Source: Deltaproteobacteria bacterium (lineage in GTDB: Bacteria > Desulfobacterota > Desulfuromonadia > Geobacterales > Pseudopelobacteraceae). Taken from it: a stretch of DNA of 64,000 nt. Of the stretch, positions 8,149-16,511 are shown piece by piece. Below the pieces are notes generated by a model. It made no database searches. It worked only from the letters and a program-made list of their open reading frames with translations, and was not told where the DNA came from. The position numbers and the translations under genes were made by a program. The DNA is taken from the NCBI GenBank assembly GCA_021781535.1, contig JAJXWO010000006.1, positions 1 to 64,000 of the forward strand, written 5' to 3'. Each line of letters opens with the position of its first letter. The stretch's first letter is position 1.

Positions 8149-8709
8149 TTATTGCAGTTGGAAGTGTTTGATGGGGGTATGTACTGCGCCGTGTGAATCA
8201 AGGCGGCTTTGGAACAAGGTGAATTCCCGCACTGAAAATGGCGGAAGCCTCAGTAGGAAGCGTGGATCGAGAAAATCATCACAGTCGCAGGAAGGTGCTG
8301 CTTTGAATCTTGCCAGGGTGATATGCGGCGAGAATGGCCGAGTCTCCAGCGGGATGCCGCAGGCGAGTATGGCGGCTCGTACCTTGTCAGCAAGTACTCT
8401 CAGGCGCGGTTCCGGCTCCAGCCCGATCCACACCACCCGTGGTCTCCGCCGGTCGGGGAAACAGCCGGTTCCTGCAAAACGCAGCTTGAATGCAGGGGAA
8501 TGGATACGCGACAGTTCACCGGCCAATTGGTCAACACCGGCATTTTCTACATCACCGAGAAATGCCAGTGTCAGGTGAATCTGGCTGGTCGGTACCCAGC
8601 GGAGTCCGGGAATTTCCACTCGAAGGCTTCCAAGGGTCCGCTTCAGTTCATCCGGGATATCAATGGCAATAAACAGGCGCACGACAGTCAAATTGCGGTT
8701 CAGAACCAC
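8149..8709 (-). CDS. thpR: RNA 2',3'-cyclic phosphodiesterase (2H family, LigT/ThpR)
   Basis: The protein has the paired H-x-T motifs of the 2H phosphoesterase family, HLTLAFLG (about residues 45-52) and HITLARF (about 129-135), which face each other in the active site. ThpR opens 2',3'-cyclic phosphates to 2'-phosphates on RNA and can reversibly join tRNA halves. The start is a GTG at 8709 with AGGAA eight bases upstream; a GTG at 8682 would give the more usual MRLFIAID beginning. It converges on the rtcB-archease pair, whose ligase uses the same cyclic-phosphate ends. Confidence 0.88.
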   Translation of the reverse strand: MVLNRNLTVVRLFIAIDIPDELKRTLGSLRVEIPGLRWVPTSQIHLTLAFLGDVENAGVDQLAGELSRIHSPAFKLRFAGTGCFPDRRRPRVVWIGLEPEPRLRVLADKVRAAILACGIPLETRPFSPHITLARFKAAPSCDCDDFLDPRFLLRLPPFSVREFTLFQSRLDSHGAVHTPIKHFQLQ

Positions 8710-8735
8710 GAAATTTCCTGCTCTTTCGCATTTTT

Positions 8736-9338
8736 TTATCGGCGCCCTTTTGATGGTGGGCGGGACCCTTCTCCCTGCCGTTTGACAGCGGTCGGGCGTC
8801 CTGTCCGTTTGGACGCTGGAGCAGGACGCTCACTTTTGGCAGTGTCTCTAACCGCCGCGGGGCGGAATTTTCTGACCGCCTCTTTCGCTGCGGAAGAACG
8901 GCCGGTCTTTGTCGCTTCTTTAGACGCCGGACGAGTGCTCTTCGCAGGCTTTGCCGCAGCAGGCCGCGAACTGCCGACGCTGTTATCTGCTGCTGCCGGA
9001 CGTACATTTGATATTGGACGGGCAGATGCACCCGGGCGAGTGCCCGCCATCGGCTTTCGCTTGACGTAGGGAGTCTTTGCCGGGCGATCTTTCTGCGGTT
9101 TGGCGATGCTGACGACTATGCAACGGTCAACCAGATACGTGCCATCCAGGGTTTCTACCACCTCATTCAGATTTACTTCAGACAGCATTCTGACGTAGCC
9201 GCACCGTTTGAATTCGCCGCTTACTTCGTCAACGATCAGGTGGACCGAGGTGACGACTCCCATTATTTCAAAAAGTTTGCGCAAATCTTCTTCGGTTGCC
9301 TGCTCCGAGATATGTCCGACATAGAGTTCTTTTGCCAT
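8736..9338 (-). CDS. RRM-domain RNA-binding protein with basic Ala/Pro/Arg-rich tail
   Basis: Residues 1-78 form one RRM: RNP2 is LYVGHI (residues 5-10) and RNP1 is KRCGYVRM (about 44-51). The other 120 residues are a low-complexity tail of repeated RPA/KPA-like units rich in Arg, Lys, Ala, Pro and Ser, probably disordered and RNA-binding. Single-RRM proteins with such tails are common in Geobacter and cyanobacteria and are often linked to cold or stress RNA handling; their targets are mostly unknown. The ATG at 9338 has AAGGA upstream. It sits 26 bp upstream of thpR on the same strand. Confidence 0.88.
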   Translation of the reverse strand: MAKELYVGHISEQATEEDLRKLFEIMGVVTSVHLIVDEVSGEFKRCGYVRMLSEVNLNEVVETLDGTYLVDRCIVVSIAKPQKDRPAKTPYVKRKPMAGTRPGASARPISNVRPAAADNSVGSSRPAAAKPAKSTRPASKEATKTGRSSAAKEAVRKFRPAAVRDTAKSERPAPASKRTGRPTAVKRQGEGSRPPSKGRR

Positions 9339-9360
9339 GTTTGTGATCCTTGTTAAAAGT

Positions 9361-10125
9361 TTATTTCTGTTCTCTGTGGATGGCGAACGGCCCCCAGCTC
9401 TGGTCTATTGACATCAATTCCAGCGTATTGATGTTGACGTGTGGCGGCTGACTGGCGATCCAGCGTACCGTTTCAGCGATGTCTTCAGCCGTGAGCGGTT
9501 CAGTCCCCTGGTAAACGCTTGCAGCTTGCTCGTCATTGCCTTTGAAGCGCACCTTCGAAAATTCCGTTTCGGCCATGCCGGGCTGTATGCAGGAAACCCG
9601 CACCCGTGTGCCGAGCAGATCACAGCGGAGGTTCCGGGAAAACTGGGTTACAAAGGCCTTTGTGCCGCCGTAGACGTTGCCACCCGGGTAGGGCCAGGCG
9701 GCGGCGGTTGAGCTGATGTTGACGATATGGCCATGATTGCGGGCCACCATGCCGGGTAACACGTAGCGGGTGCAGTACATCAACCCCTTGATATTGGTGT
9801 CCACCATGGTGTCCCAGTCGTCCAGGTCCGCCTGGTGAGCAGGTTCCAACCCCAACGCAAGACCGGCGTTATTGAGCAAAATATCGATTGCGCGGAAGCG
9901 TTCCGGCAGTTCTTCGACCGCCGCCTGAACTGCCTTCCTGTTGCGTACGTCGAGCGGAATAATGTGTACTTCAGCGTCTGAGGCCAGCTCTTCCTGCAGC
10001 TTCAGGAGCGGCTCAATCCGCCGGGCGGTCAGGATCAGGTGGTTGCCCTTGGTGGCAAACATTCGGGCACAGGCCGCGCCGAACCCGGCTGAGGCGCCGG
10101 TAATGAAAATGGTTTTTCCGCTCAT
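9361..10125 (-). CDS. short-chain dehydrogenase/reductase, YdfG-like
   Basis: This 254-residue classical SDR has the TGASAGFG cofactor-binding loop near the N-terminus, a NNAGLALG motif, and the catalytic Ser, Tyr and Lys in NISSTAA and VYGGTKAF. It most resembles the YdfG group, NADP-dependent oxidoreductases acting on 3-hydroxy acids such as serine or on malonic semialdehyde. The ATG at 10125 has a strong GGGAGGA ribosome site. The open frame extends 14 codons further upstream without support. The true substrate cannot be read from sequence. Confidence 0.85.
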   Translation of the reverse strand: MSGKTIFITGASAGFGAACARMFATKGNHLILTARRIEPLLKLQEELASDAEVHIIPLDVRNRKAVQAAVEELPERFRAIDILLNNAGLALGLEPAHQADLDDWDTMVDTNIKGLMYCTRYVLPGMVARNHGHIVNISSTAAAWPYPGGNVYGGTKAFVTQFSRNLRCDLLGTRVRVSCIQPGMAETEFSKVRFKGNDEQAASVYQGTEPLTAEDIAETVRWIASQPPHVNINTLELMSIDQSWGPFAIHREQK

Positions 10126-10176
10126 GATTCCTCCCGTCGTATCTGTACGATAAATATCAAACTTCACCGGTTTATA

Positions 10177-11055
10177 CTATGTCAGGCTGTATACTGTCTC
10201 CAGCAGCGTCTTTTGGCTGATCCCTCTCTGCTCACAGAGATGCAGAATCTCATGTGATACGGGGGCGCAGACGGTCAATTCAGCGGATTCAGCCAGAACC
10301 AGCGCCGTCCGGAATGAATGCAGGGCAAAGCCTGATAATTCCGGCATATCTCCGCCACCATATCTTTTGTCACCTACAACCGGATGACCGATTGCTGACA
10401 GATGACGGCGGATCTGATGCATCCGCCCGCTGATCGGGGTAACAGCCAGCAGAGAACAGTTGTCGCCTTCCAGCAGTATCCGGTACCGGGTCTCTGACTC
10501 TTTCTCGTCAAGCGGTTCGTTGATGACACCGCTATGATCGGGTGCTCCCCAGACCAGTGCCAGATAGAGTTTATTTAAGCCGGCCTCTTTCACCTGTCGT
10601 CCGTAAATACCGGCAGAACTGGAGCTTTTAGCGAGAATAACCGCACCGGATGTACCGCGATCCAGTCGATTGACCGGATATAATTTACAGGGTGTCGCTC
10701 GCTGTGCCATATAAGTACAGCCGACATCTACCAGGTTGTCCTCGTGTTCGGCAGTGCGGTGCATCGGCAGGCCGGCAGGTTTATTGATGATCAGAATAAG
10801 GCTGTCTTCATAGAGAATATCCACAGCCGGGCGGGTGGAGGAGAGCTGTGCGATCGTAGCGCCGCTTTCCTTGAACGTGACAGCATCGTTGAGGTACAAC
10901 AGGGTGTCGGGTGTCGCCGGAGCGCCATTGCGTTTGACAGCCCCGTTTTTGATAAGCTTGCGTGCATAACCGAATGGTGAAGTCGGCATCAGGGTGCGTG
11001 CAAAACTTTCCAGTCTGCGGCAGTGGTCTTGGTGGGTTATATCAAAAGAGAGCAT
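10177..11055 (-). CDS. RluA-family pseudouridine synthase
   Basis: This 292-residue protein belongs to the RluA/RluC/RluD group, which converts uridine to pseudouridine in rRNA or tRNA. An S4-like RNA-binding segment (ARKLIKNGAVKRNG, about residues 26-39) precedes the catalytic domain. The catalytic aspartate lies in VNRLDRGTSGAVIL (about 128-141). A GRMHQIRRHL motif and VVGDKRYGG follow, as expected. The gene lies between the SDR gene and the DUF1385 gene on the same strand. The modified position and RNA are not predictable here. Confidence 0.9.
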   Translation of the reverse strand: MLSFDITHQDHCRRLESFARTLMPTSPFGYARKLIKNGAVKRNGAPATPDTLLYLNDAVTFKESGATIAQLSSTRPAVDILYEDSLILIINKPAGLPMHRTAEHEDNLVDVGCTYMAQRATPCKLYPVNRLDRGTSGAVILAKSSSSAGIYGRQVKEAGLNKLYLALVWGAPDHSGVINEPLDEKESETRYRILLEGDNCSLLAVTPISGRMHQIRRHLSAIGHPVVGDKRYGGGDMPELSGFALHSFRTALVLAESAELTVCAPVSHEILHLCEQRGISQKTLLETVYSLT

Positions 11056-11083
11056 AGTATGTATGGTATGGGATAATCAGTAA

Positions 11084-12025
11084 TTAGACCACCAACCTGT
11101 CGTCCTTATATCCCGCATTTAGCTCCAGCGCCTCATTCATCGAACGAATAGCGACTTCAAGCTGGCTGTCATCCGGTTCACGAGTGGTTAGTCGCTGCAG
11201 CGCGAGTCCGGGGGTGATCACCAGCTTGACGAGCGGATGGCTGTCATTCTTTGCGCTCCATTTAAGAAACTCATAGGAAATGCCGGCGATCATCGGTAAC
11301 AGAATAATTCTCGATCCGGCTTTGAGATAGAACGGCCAGAGTTTGGGAATCAGGGAGAATACGGCAATACTGACCAGCATCACAATCAGCAGGAAGCTGG
11401 TACCACAACGTGGATGCAGGCGATTGTAACGGCGAACATTCTCAATGGTTAATTCGACACCGGCTTCAAAGGCAAAAATCGATTTATGCTCGGCGCCATG
11501 ATACTGGAAAACCCGCTGGATATCTTCCATCCTCGATATGCCCCAGATGTAGGCAAGAAATACAACGACGCGGATGACACCATCCACCAGGTTGAAGACG
11601 ATGTTGTTGTCGCCAATGACCGGCGTCAAAAGTTTGGTCATATAGAGCGGGAACAGGAAAAAGAGGCAGATTCCGAACCCAAAAGCGATCGCCATAGTGC
11701 CTGCCATAGCCCACGACGAAAGCTCGCTCCCCCCCTCTTTGCCGCTGTCTTTTTTCTTCTCTTTTTCTTTTTCATCGTCGGACATCGCTTCATTGGCTGA
11801 AAAATTCAGCGCCTTTATGCCGATGATCAGGGAGGAAAAGAGTGCCACAGCACCACGCACTATCGGCAGTTTGACAATAGGAAAACGCTCGGAGAGCGGG
11901 ATCACGAGCTCTTTTTTGACAACAATCTCGCCGTCGGGACGGCGGACTGCAATGGCAACCGAGCGGGGCGCGCGCATCATGACCCCTTCAATAACCGCCT
12001 GGCCGCCAACAGATATCTTGTCCAT
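11084..12025 (-). CDS. DUF1385 membrane protein
   Basis: The protein begins with the conserved GGQAVIEGVMMRAPRSVAIAVR segment typical of DUF1385 (YqhQ-like). It has several predicted membrane segments: about residues 58-72, 105-130, 143-160, 213-232 and 238-255. A charged linker rich in Lys, Glu and Asp (DDEKEKEKKKDSG) follows the first segment. The conserved QYHGAEHKSIFAFE motif, with its His residues, suggests metal binding. No reaction is known for the family. In related genomes it often sits near rho, rpmE and prfA. Here it follows thyX by 83 bp on the same strand. Confidence 0.85.
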   Translation of the reverse strand: MDKISVGGQAVIEGVMMRAPRSVAIAVRRPDGEIVVKKELVIPLSERFPIVKLPIVRGAVALFSSLIIGIKALNFSANEAMSDDEKEKEKKKDSGKEGGSELSSWAMAGTMAIAFGFGICLFFLFPLYMTKLLTPVIGDNNIVFNLVDGVIRVVVFLAYIWGISRMEDIQRVFQYHGAEHKSIFAFEAGVELTIENVRRYNRLHPRCGTSFLLIVMLVSIAVFSLIPKLWPFYLKAGSRIILLPMIAGISYEFLKWSAKNDSHPLVKLVITPGLALQRLTTREPDDSQLEVAIRSMNEALELNAGYKDDRLVV

Positions 12026-12108
12026 GGTACCTCATGTAGTAAGTTAGGATTGCCTTGTGCCGATTTTGTAGAAAATTCCGTGAACACTTTCCCGTTTATC
12101 TGGGTTCG

Positions 12109-12801
12109 CTATTCGAGAGTCTTATAAAATTCCCTGACTTCAACTGTTTGCCCGCAACAGAACTTTCCTTCGGGGCAGGGGCCGCCTACGCAGCCCGGTC
12201 CGGCTTCACGGAAAATGACCGGAGCGATTCTTTTTACCAGCCGCAGCATTTCAATACTCATCTCGCGTATTTCCCACTGGGCCCGCTGACAGCAGCGCAG
12301 GGCAAAGAAGTGCAACAGTTCGCGGGCGTTCATGGTCATGATGATTTTGGTCTCTGTGGCGTTTGGCAGAATATAGCGGGCATCTTCGGCCGGTATGCCC
12401 ATGTCGATCAACTGGGCATACGCTTTGTGAACGGTTTCTGACATAAAGGCAAATATTTGACGAGCATCCGAATTTTCGGCAATCGTATCAGGCATGATGG
12501 AGGTAAATTCCTCCTTGTGCGAAACATAGCGCTGTGATTGTTGAGAAAACGAGGCGATGCGGTGGCGCACCAACTGATGAGTGGTGACACGCGAAACACC
12601 TTCGATGCCGAAGGTGAACGAGGCGTGCTCAAGAACCGAGTGATGGCCCAGGGACATGATCTTGTCCAGAAAGGATTCGATATCGGAAGCCGCAAGTTTT
12701 TCACGTAAATCATCAATTGAAGTGGGTGAGTAACAGAGACGGGCCGCTAACGCTACGGTACGTTCAGGATTGGGTGTGTGTTCGATCAGGGTGACGTTCA
12801 T
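12109..12801 (-). CDS. thyX: FAD-dependent thymidylate synthase ThyX
   Basis: ThyX makes dTMP from dUMP using methylenetetrahydrofolate and reduced FAD. The diagnostic RHR-x7-S motif is present as RHRIASFSQQS (residues 79-89), followed by QRY. The 230-residue length is normal. It is an alternative to ThyA, common in anaerobes. The ATG at 12801 begins the expected MNVTLIEHTPNPE sequence. It lies between rpmE, which ends in its own terminator, and the DUF1385 gene, so it probably has its own promoter in the 115 bp upstream. Confidence 0.95.
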   Translation of the reverse strand: MNVTLIEHTPNPERTVALAARLCYSPTSIDDLREKLAASDIESFLDKIMSLGHHSVLEHASFTFGIEGVSRVTTHQLVRHRIASFSQQSQRYVSHKEEFTSIMPDTIAENSDARQIFAFMSETVHKAYAQLIDMGIPAEDARYILPNATETKIIMTMNARELLHFFALRCCQRAQWEIREMSIEMLRLVKRIAPVIFREAGPGCVGGPCPEGKFCCGQTVEVREFYKTLE

Positions 12802-12915
12802 GATGTCCTGCTCGAGCCATGCTCAGGGATAGCAATGGTTATTTCAAAAACTGGCATGCTCTGTTTGGTAGTTGTGGCTCTTGAAACTAACCCGTCGGGA
12901 TTAAGTGCCAAGAGC

Positions 12916-12949
12916 AAAAAAAGGGGATTTGCCTCGCGACAAAGCCCCT
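12916..12949 (-). terminator. rho-independent terminator of rpmE
   Basis: On the minus strand, GGGG-CTTTG pairs with CAAAT-CCCC around an eight-base loop and is followed by seven T residues. It begins about 25 bp after the rpmE stop codon. Confidence 0.85.
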
Positions 12950-12973
12950 CTCATGAGTTTACGAAACGGGTGA

Positions 12974-13174
12974 TCACGCTTGGCCGTAACGTTTTTTGTA
13001 GCGTTCAACACGTCCGGCAGTATCAATTAATTTCTGTTTGCCGGTGTAGAATGGATGACAGGCAGAACAAATCTCGGTGTTGATCTCTTTTTTTGTGGAA
13101 CGTGTTTGGAATGTATTACCGCACAGGCACTTCACGGTAATCTCGGAATAATCTGGGTGGATACCTTCTTTCAT
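12974..13174 (-). CDS. rpmE: 50S ribosomal protein L31
   Basis: This 66-residue protein begins MKEGIHPDY and carries four cysteines (C16, C18, C36, C39), the zinc-binding form of L31. The ATG at 13174 follows a very strong GAAGGAGG ribosome site; the open frame extends 16 codons upstream without support. It lies between rho and thyX and ends in a clear terminator. Rho ending 100 bp upstream on the same strand is the usual arrangement. Confidence 0.97.
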   Translation of the reverse strand: MKEGIHPDYSEITVKCLCGNTFQTRSTKKEINTEICSACHPFYTGKQKLIDTAGRVERYKKRYGQA

Positions 13175-13274
13175 CTTTTCCTCCTTCAGTTGTGCTTTAC
13201 GGTGAAGCGTAAACATTATCAATATTAAAGTGTAATCTTAGCTATTTTCATTTTTTTTTGCAACAGTTATTTAG

Positions 13275-14522
13275 TTATTTCGACATTGAATCCAGAAAGG
13301 CCTGGTTCGTCTTGGCTTCGGAAAGTTTATCCAGTAAAAACTCCATGCTGTCGACCACATTCATGGGGTGGATGATTTTCCGCAGAATCCAGATCCGGTT
13401 CAGAGATGTCTTTTCTATCAGCAGCTCTTCCTTGCGGGTTCCGGACTTGTTGATGTCAATGGCCGGGAAGGTGCGCTTCTCCACCAGTTTGCGATCCAGG
13501 TGCAGTTCCATATTGCCGGTGCCTTTGAACTCTTCAAAAATGACCTCGTCCATTTTGCTGCCGGTATCAACCAGTGCGGTGGCGATGATAGTCAATGAGC
13601 CACCCTCTTCAATGTTACGAGCCGCACCGAAGAAGCGTTTTGGTTTTTGCAGGGCGTTGGCATCCACGCCACCGGTGAGGATTTTGCCGGATGGGGGTAA
13701 TACCGTATTGTAGGCTCGGGCCAGGCGGGTGATCGAATCCAGCAGGATGACAACATCTTTTTTGTGTTCAACCAGACGTTTGGCTTTTTCTATGACCATT
13801 TCAGCAACCTGAACGTGGCGGGTGGCAGGCTCGTCAAAGGTGGACGATACAACTTCACCGTTAACCGAACGCTGCATGTCAGTTACTTCTTCCGGTCGTT
13901 CATCAATCAGCAGCACGATAAGGTAGACCTCAGGGTGGTTTGCTGCTATCGAGTTGGCAATGTTTTGAATTAAAACGGTTTTGCCGGTACGGGGGGGCGC
14001 AACAATCAGGCCGCGCTGCCCTTTTCCGATTGGAGCCACCAGTTCGATGACGCGCATCGGCATGTTTTCCGACGTTGTCTCAAGAGTAAGTTTCTCTTGC
14101 GGGTAGAGGGGGGTCAGGTTGTCGAAGAGAATCTTGTCACGGGCAACATCGGGTGATTCGTGGTTAACGGACTCTACCTTGAGCAGCGCGAAATAACGTT
14201 CACCCTCTTTGGGAGGTCTGATCTGGCCGGAAACCGTATCGCCGGTGCGGAGGTTGAAGCGTCTGATCTGGCTGGGAGAAACGTAGATGTCATCCGGGCC
14301 CGGCAAATAGTTGTAGTCGGTTGCCCGCAGAAAGCCGAAACCATCTTGAAGTGTTTCGAGGACACCCTCGCCAAATATCGAGCCGTTCTGTTCTGTCTGG
14401 GCGTTTAAAATTGCAAAGATCAGATCCTGCTTTCGGAGGCTTGATGCCCCTTCGATGTTGAGATCCCGTGCAATAGTGTTGAGATCACTGATCTTCTTGC
14501 CTTTAAGCTCTTGTAAATTCAT
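13275..14522 (-). CDS. rho: transcription termination factor Rho
   Basis: The 415-residue protein is a full-length Rho hexameric RNA helicase. It has an N-terminal Rho-N helical domain ([15 protein letters not shown]), then a cold-shock-type RNA-binding domain with [22 protein letters not shown] (about residues 60-81). The ATPase has Walker [10 protein letters not shown] (about 173-181), Walker [17 protein letters not shown], and the Q/R-loop region [20 protein letters not shown]. It is encoded upstream of rpmE on the same strand. A 268-bp leader separates it from tcdA and contains small inverted repeats; autoregulation through the leader, as in E. coli, is possible but not shown. Confidence 0.97.
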   Translation of the reverse strand: MNLQELKGKKISDLNTIARDLNIEGASSLRKQDLIFAILNAQTEQNGSIFGEGVLETLQDGFGFLRATDYNYLPGPDDIYVSPSQIRRFNLRTGDTVSGQIRPPKEGERYFALLKVESVNHESPDVARDKILFDNLTPLYPQEKLTLETTSENMPMRVIELVAPIGKGQRGLIVAPPRTGKTVLIQNIANSIAANHPEVYLIVLLIDERPEEVTDMQRSVNGEVVSSTFDEPATRHVQVAEMVIEKAKRLVEHKKDVVILLDSITRLARAYNTVLPPSGKILTGGVDANALQKPKRFFGAARNIEEGGSLTIIATALVDTGSKMDEVIFEEFKGTGNMELHLDRKLVEKRTFPAIDINKSGTRKEELLIEKTSLNRIWILRKIIHPMNVVDSMEFLLDKLSEAKTNQAFLDSMSK

Positions 14523-14790
14523 CTGTTCTCCTGCGTAACGCTCTGCATGATATGGGGATTTAGCATAGGTAGATTCAAATTTTCCGGCAAAGTCTTAGAA
14601 GCGGCTGCAGTAAAAACTGCCACAGAGGGGGCTTCTTGCTCAAAGAGCAGATATATAGTTCGAATATTTTTTAAGTATGAAGAAGTCTAGGGGTCTACTC
14701 GGATGCCAGGATCTTTAATCTGAGGTGTTCCGACGTTACCCTTTATTTTCAGGGCTTGTCAATAAAAAACAGCATGGTTTGTCTGAAAAC

Positions 14791-15582
14791 TCAAACTTTT
14801 GTTGCCCTGTGTGGAGTTACCTTCAAAAGCTCATTGACAACAACTCCTGCCATGGTTAGCCCGAATATGGATGGTATAAATGAAATGCTGCCGAGAAGCA
14901 CCCGGCGATGCTCGCAGCGGAACGTTTGTTCGGCCTGATTCGGACAGATGCAGTCGGTGCCGCATGAGCTTGATGATGCGGGATCGAGTTCACGGTGCAA
15001 TTCGGTCGAATAAACAACGTGTACCCCGGAGCTGACACCGGCATTTTTCAAGATTTTCCGCATGCTGCGGGCCATCCGGCAATTTCTGGTAGCTGATATG
15101 TCTGCTACTTCTATTTTTGTGGGGTCCAGTTTGTTGGCAGCCCCCATGCTGGAGATGATTGGGATCTCCTGCTGGCGGCAGATCATTATCAACGATGCTT
15201 TGGCGGTGAAATGGTCAATGGCATCAAGGACATAATCGGGCCGGGGATCGAGCAGCTGTCCGGCGTTCTCGCCGGAGAAAAATGCTTTGATCGGTCTGAT
15301 CTCGGCGGCTGGATTGATATCGCGCAGGCGCGCTGACATGACGTCCACCTTATGCAGCCCCACAGTGCTGGAGAGTGCATGGATTTGGCGATTGATGTTG
15401 GTCAGGCAGATGTCGTCAAAGTCTACCAGAGTGATACGCCCGACACCGGCTCTGCCAAGCGCCTCGGCGGCATAGCTGCCGACGCCGCCGACACCGCAAA
15501 TCATGACATGTTTGTCAGCCAGTGAGGATAATCCTTCAGTACCGATCAGGAGTTCGGTGCGGGAAAAGCGATGAAGCGTCAT
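14791..15582 (-). CDS. tcdA: tRNA threonylcarbamoyladenosine dehydratase (TcdA/CsdL)
   Basis: This E1-like ThiF/MoeB-family protein has the ATP-binding CGVGGVGSYAAEALGRAG motif (about residues 29-46), DFDDICLTNINRQIHAL, and GAANKLDPTKI downstream. TcdA cyclises t6A at position 37 of ANN-decoding tRNAs to ct6A. I chose ATG 15582, which gives MTLHRFSRTELLIG, the length expected for the family. The frame stays open far upstream, and ATG 15600 is a close alternative. Cysteines in SSSCGTDCICPNQ near the C-terminus are notable. The next gene upstream, the lipid kinase, ends 49 bp away. Confidence 0.88.
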   Translation of the reverse strand: MTLHRFSRTELLIGTEGLSSLADKHVMICGVGGVGSYAAEALGRAGVGRITLVDFDDICLTNINRQIHALSSTVGLHKVDVMSARLRDINPAAEIRPIKAFFSGENAGQLLDPRPDYVLDAIDHFTAKASLIMICRQQEIPIISSMGAANKLDPTKIEVADISATRNCRMARSMRKILKNAGVSSGVHVVYSTELHRELDPASSSSCGTDCICPNQAEQTFRCEHRRVLLGSISFIPSIFGLTMAGVVVNELLKVTPHRATKV

Positions 15583-15631
15583 AGTGTGTACACCCGGCAT
15601 TATGGATTTACTGGACTGGGGAAAAATTTGT

Positions 15632-16498
15632 CTACACGATAATCCTGGCAAAGTCAGCACAGGTGGATATGCGTGCAGGACCGTATCCGATGAAATCACC
15701 ATCAATCTGGATGGGGTGGTTTCCCCTGACTTCAAAAACTGAACTGTGCAACCGGATCATCTCCTTGTTTATTCCCGCCCTGTTCCGGAAAAGATCCAGT
15801 GCGCAGCTCAGATAAATACGTCGTGTGCTTCCTGTAATGCAGACGGCAGAAAGCCCTGGCGAAAACGGGCTGCTATCCGGCGACAGGATGAAACTGCCGC
15901 CATAGCGGGAGGCATTGCAGATAATGGCAGTGTGGCAGGTTATGTCTCTTTCAGGGGTGCCAATATCGAACAGAGTTGTGTCCCACGCCATTGCGTTCTT
16001 TAGCGCCGACAATGCGTAGGCACCCTGTCGCAAAATTTTTTTCCCTAATGGCCACACATCCCTGACAACAGTGCCGTCAAGCCCGATCCCCGCCATGAGA
16101 AGAAAGCGGTGACTATGTCCTTCCAGCTCAATAACACCGACTGAAAGGGATCGTGTCTTTCTGTTCTTTATCCGTGCAAGAGCGGTATCTATAGATGTTA
16201 TTCCGATTTCTGCTGCCAATACGTTGGATGTTCCAAACGGCAGCACCGCGAGAGTTGCAGTGCCCGGTTTCAGTCCGTTGGTGACGGCATTGATGGTCCC
16301 ATCGCCACCGGCAATTATCACCAGAGACGCATCGGCCTTATTGTTGATTGAAGTGCAGCAAGCAAAAATATCAGCCGGAGTGCGCACTTGGAAAATCTCT
16401 GGCACTATCCCGCTTACAGTCAATTGCTCAATGACGTGTTGCCAGCGCTGGGGTGAATAATGACCTGATGCGGGGTTTACAAAAAGAAATGAGCGCAT
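15632..16498 (-). CDS. diacylglycerol/lipid kinase family protein (YegS/BmrU-like)
   Basis: This 288-residue protein begins RSFLFVNPASG and has the DAGK catalytic GGDGTINAV motif near residue 60, LAVLPFGTSNVLA, GIGLDGTVV, and a C-terminal IQIDGDFIG. The family phosphorylates diacylglycerol or related lipids; the partner could be a membrane or glycolipid intermediate given the LPS setting. The start at 16498 follows the end of the glycosyltransferase gene by 13 bp; in-frame starts further up (16543, 16570) would overlap that gene. It is the last gene of the glycosyltransferase cluster. Confidence 0.82.
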   Translation of the reverse strand: MRSFLFVNPASGHYSPQRWQHVIEQLTVSGIVPEIFQVRTPADIFACCTSINNKADASLVIIAGGDGTINAVTNGLKPGTATLAVLPFGTSNVLAAEIGITSIDTALARIKNRKTRSLSVGVIELEGHSHRFLLMAGIGLDGTVVRDVWPLGKKILRQGAYALSALKNAMAWDTTLFDIGTPERDITCHTAIICNASRYGGSFILSPDSSPFSPGLSAVCITGSTRRIYLSCALDLFRNRAGINKEMIRLHSSVFEVRGNHPIQIDGDFIGYGPARISTCADFARIIV

Positions 16499-16511
16499 GT
16501 CCTGTTTTTCA

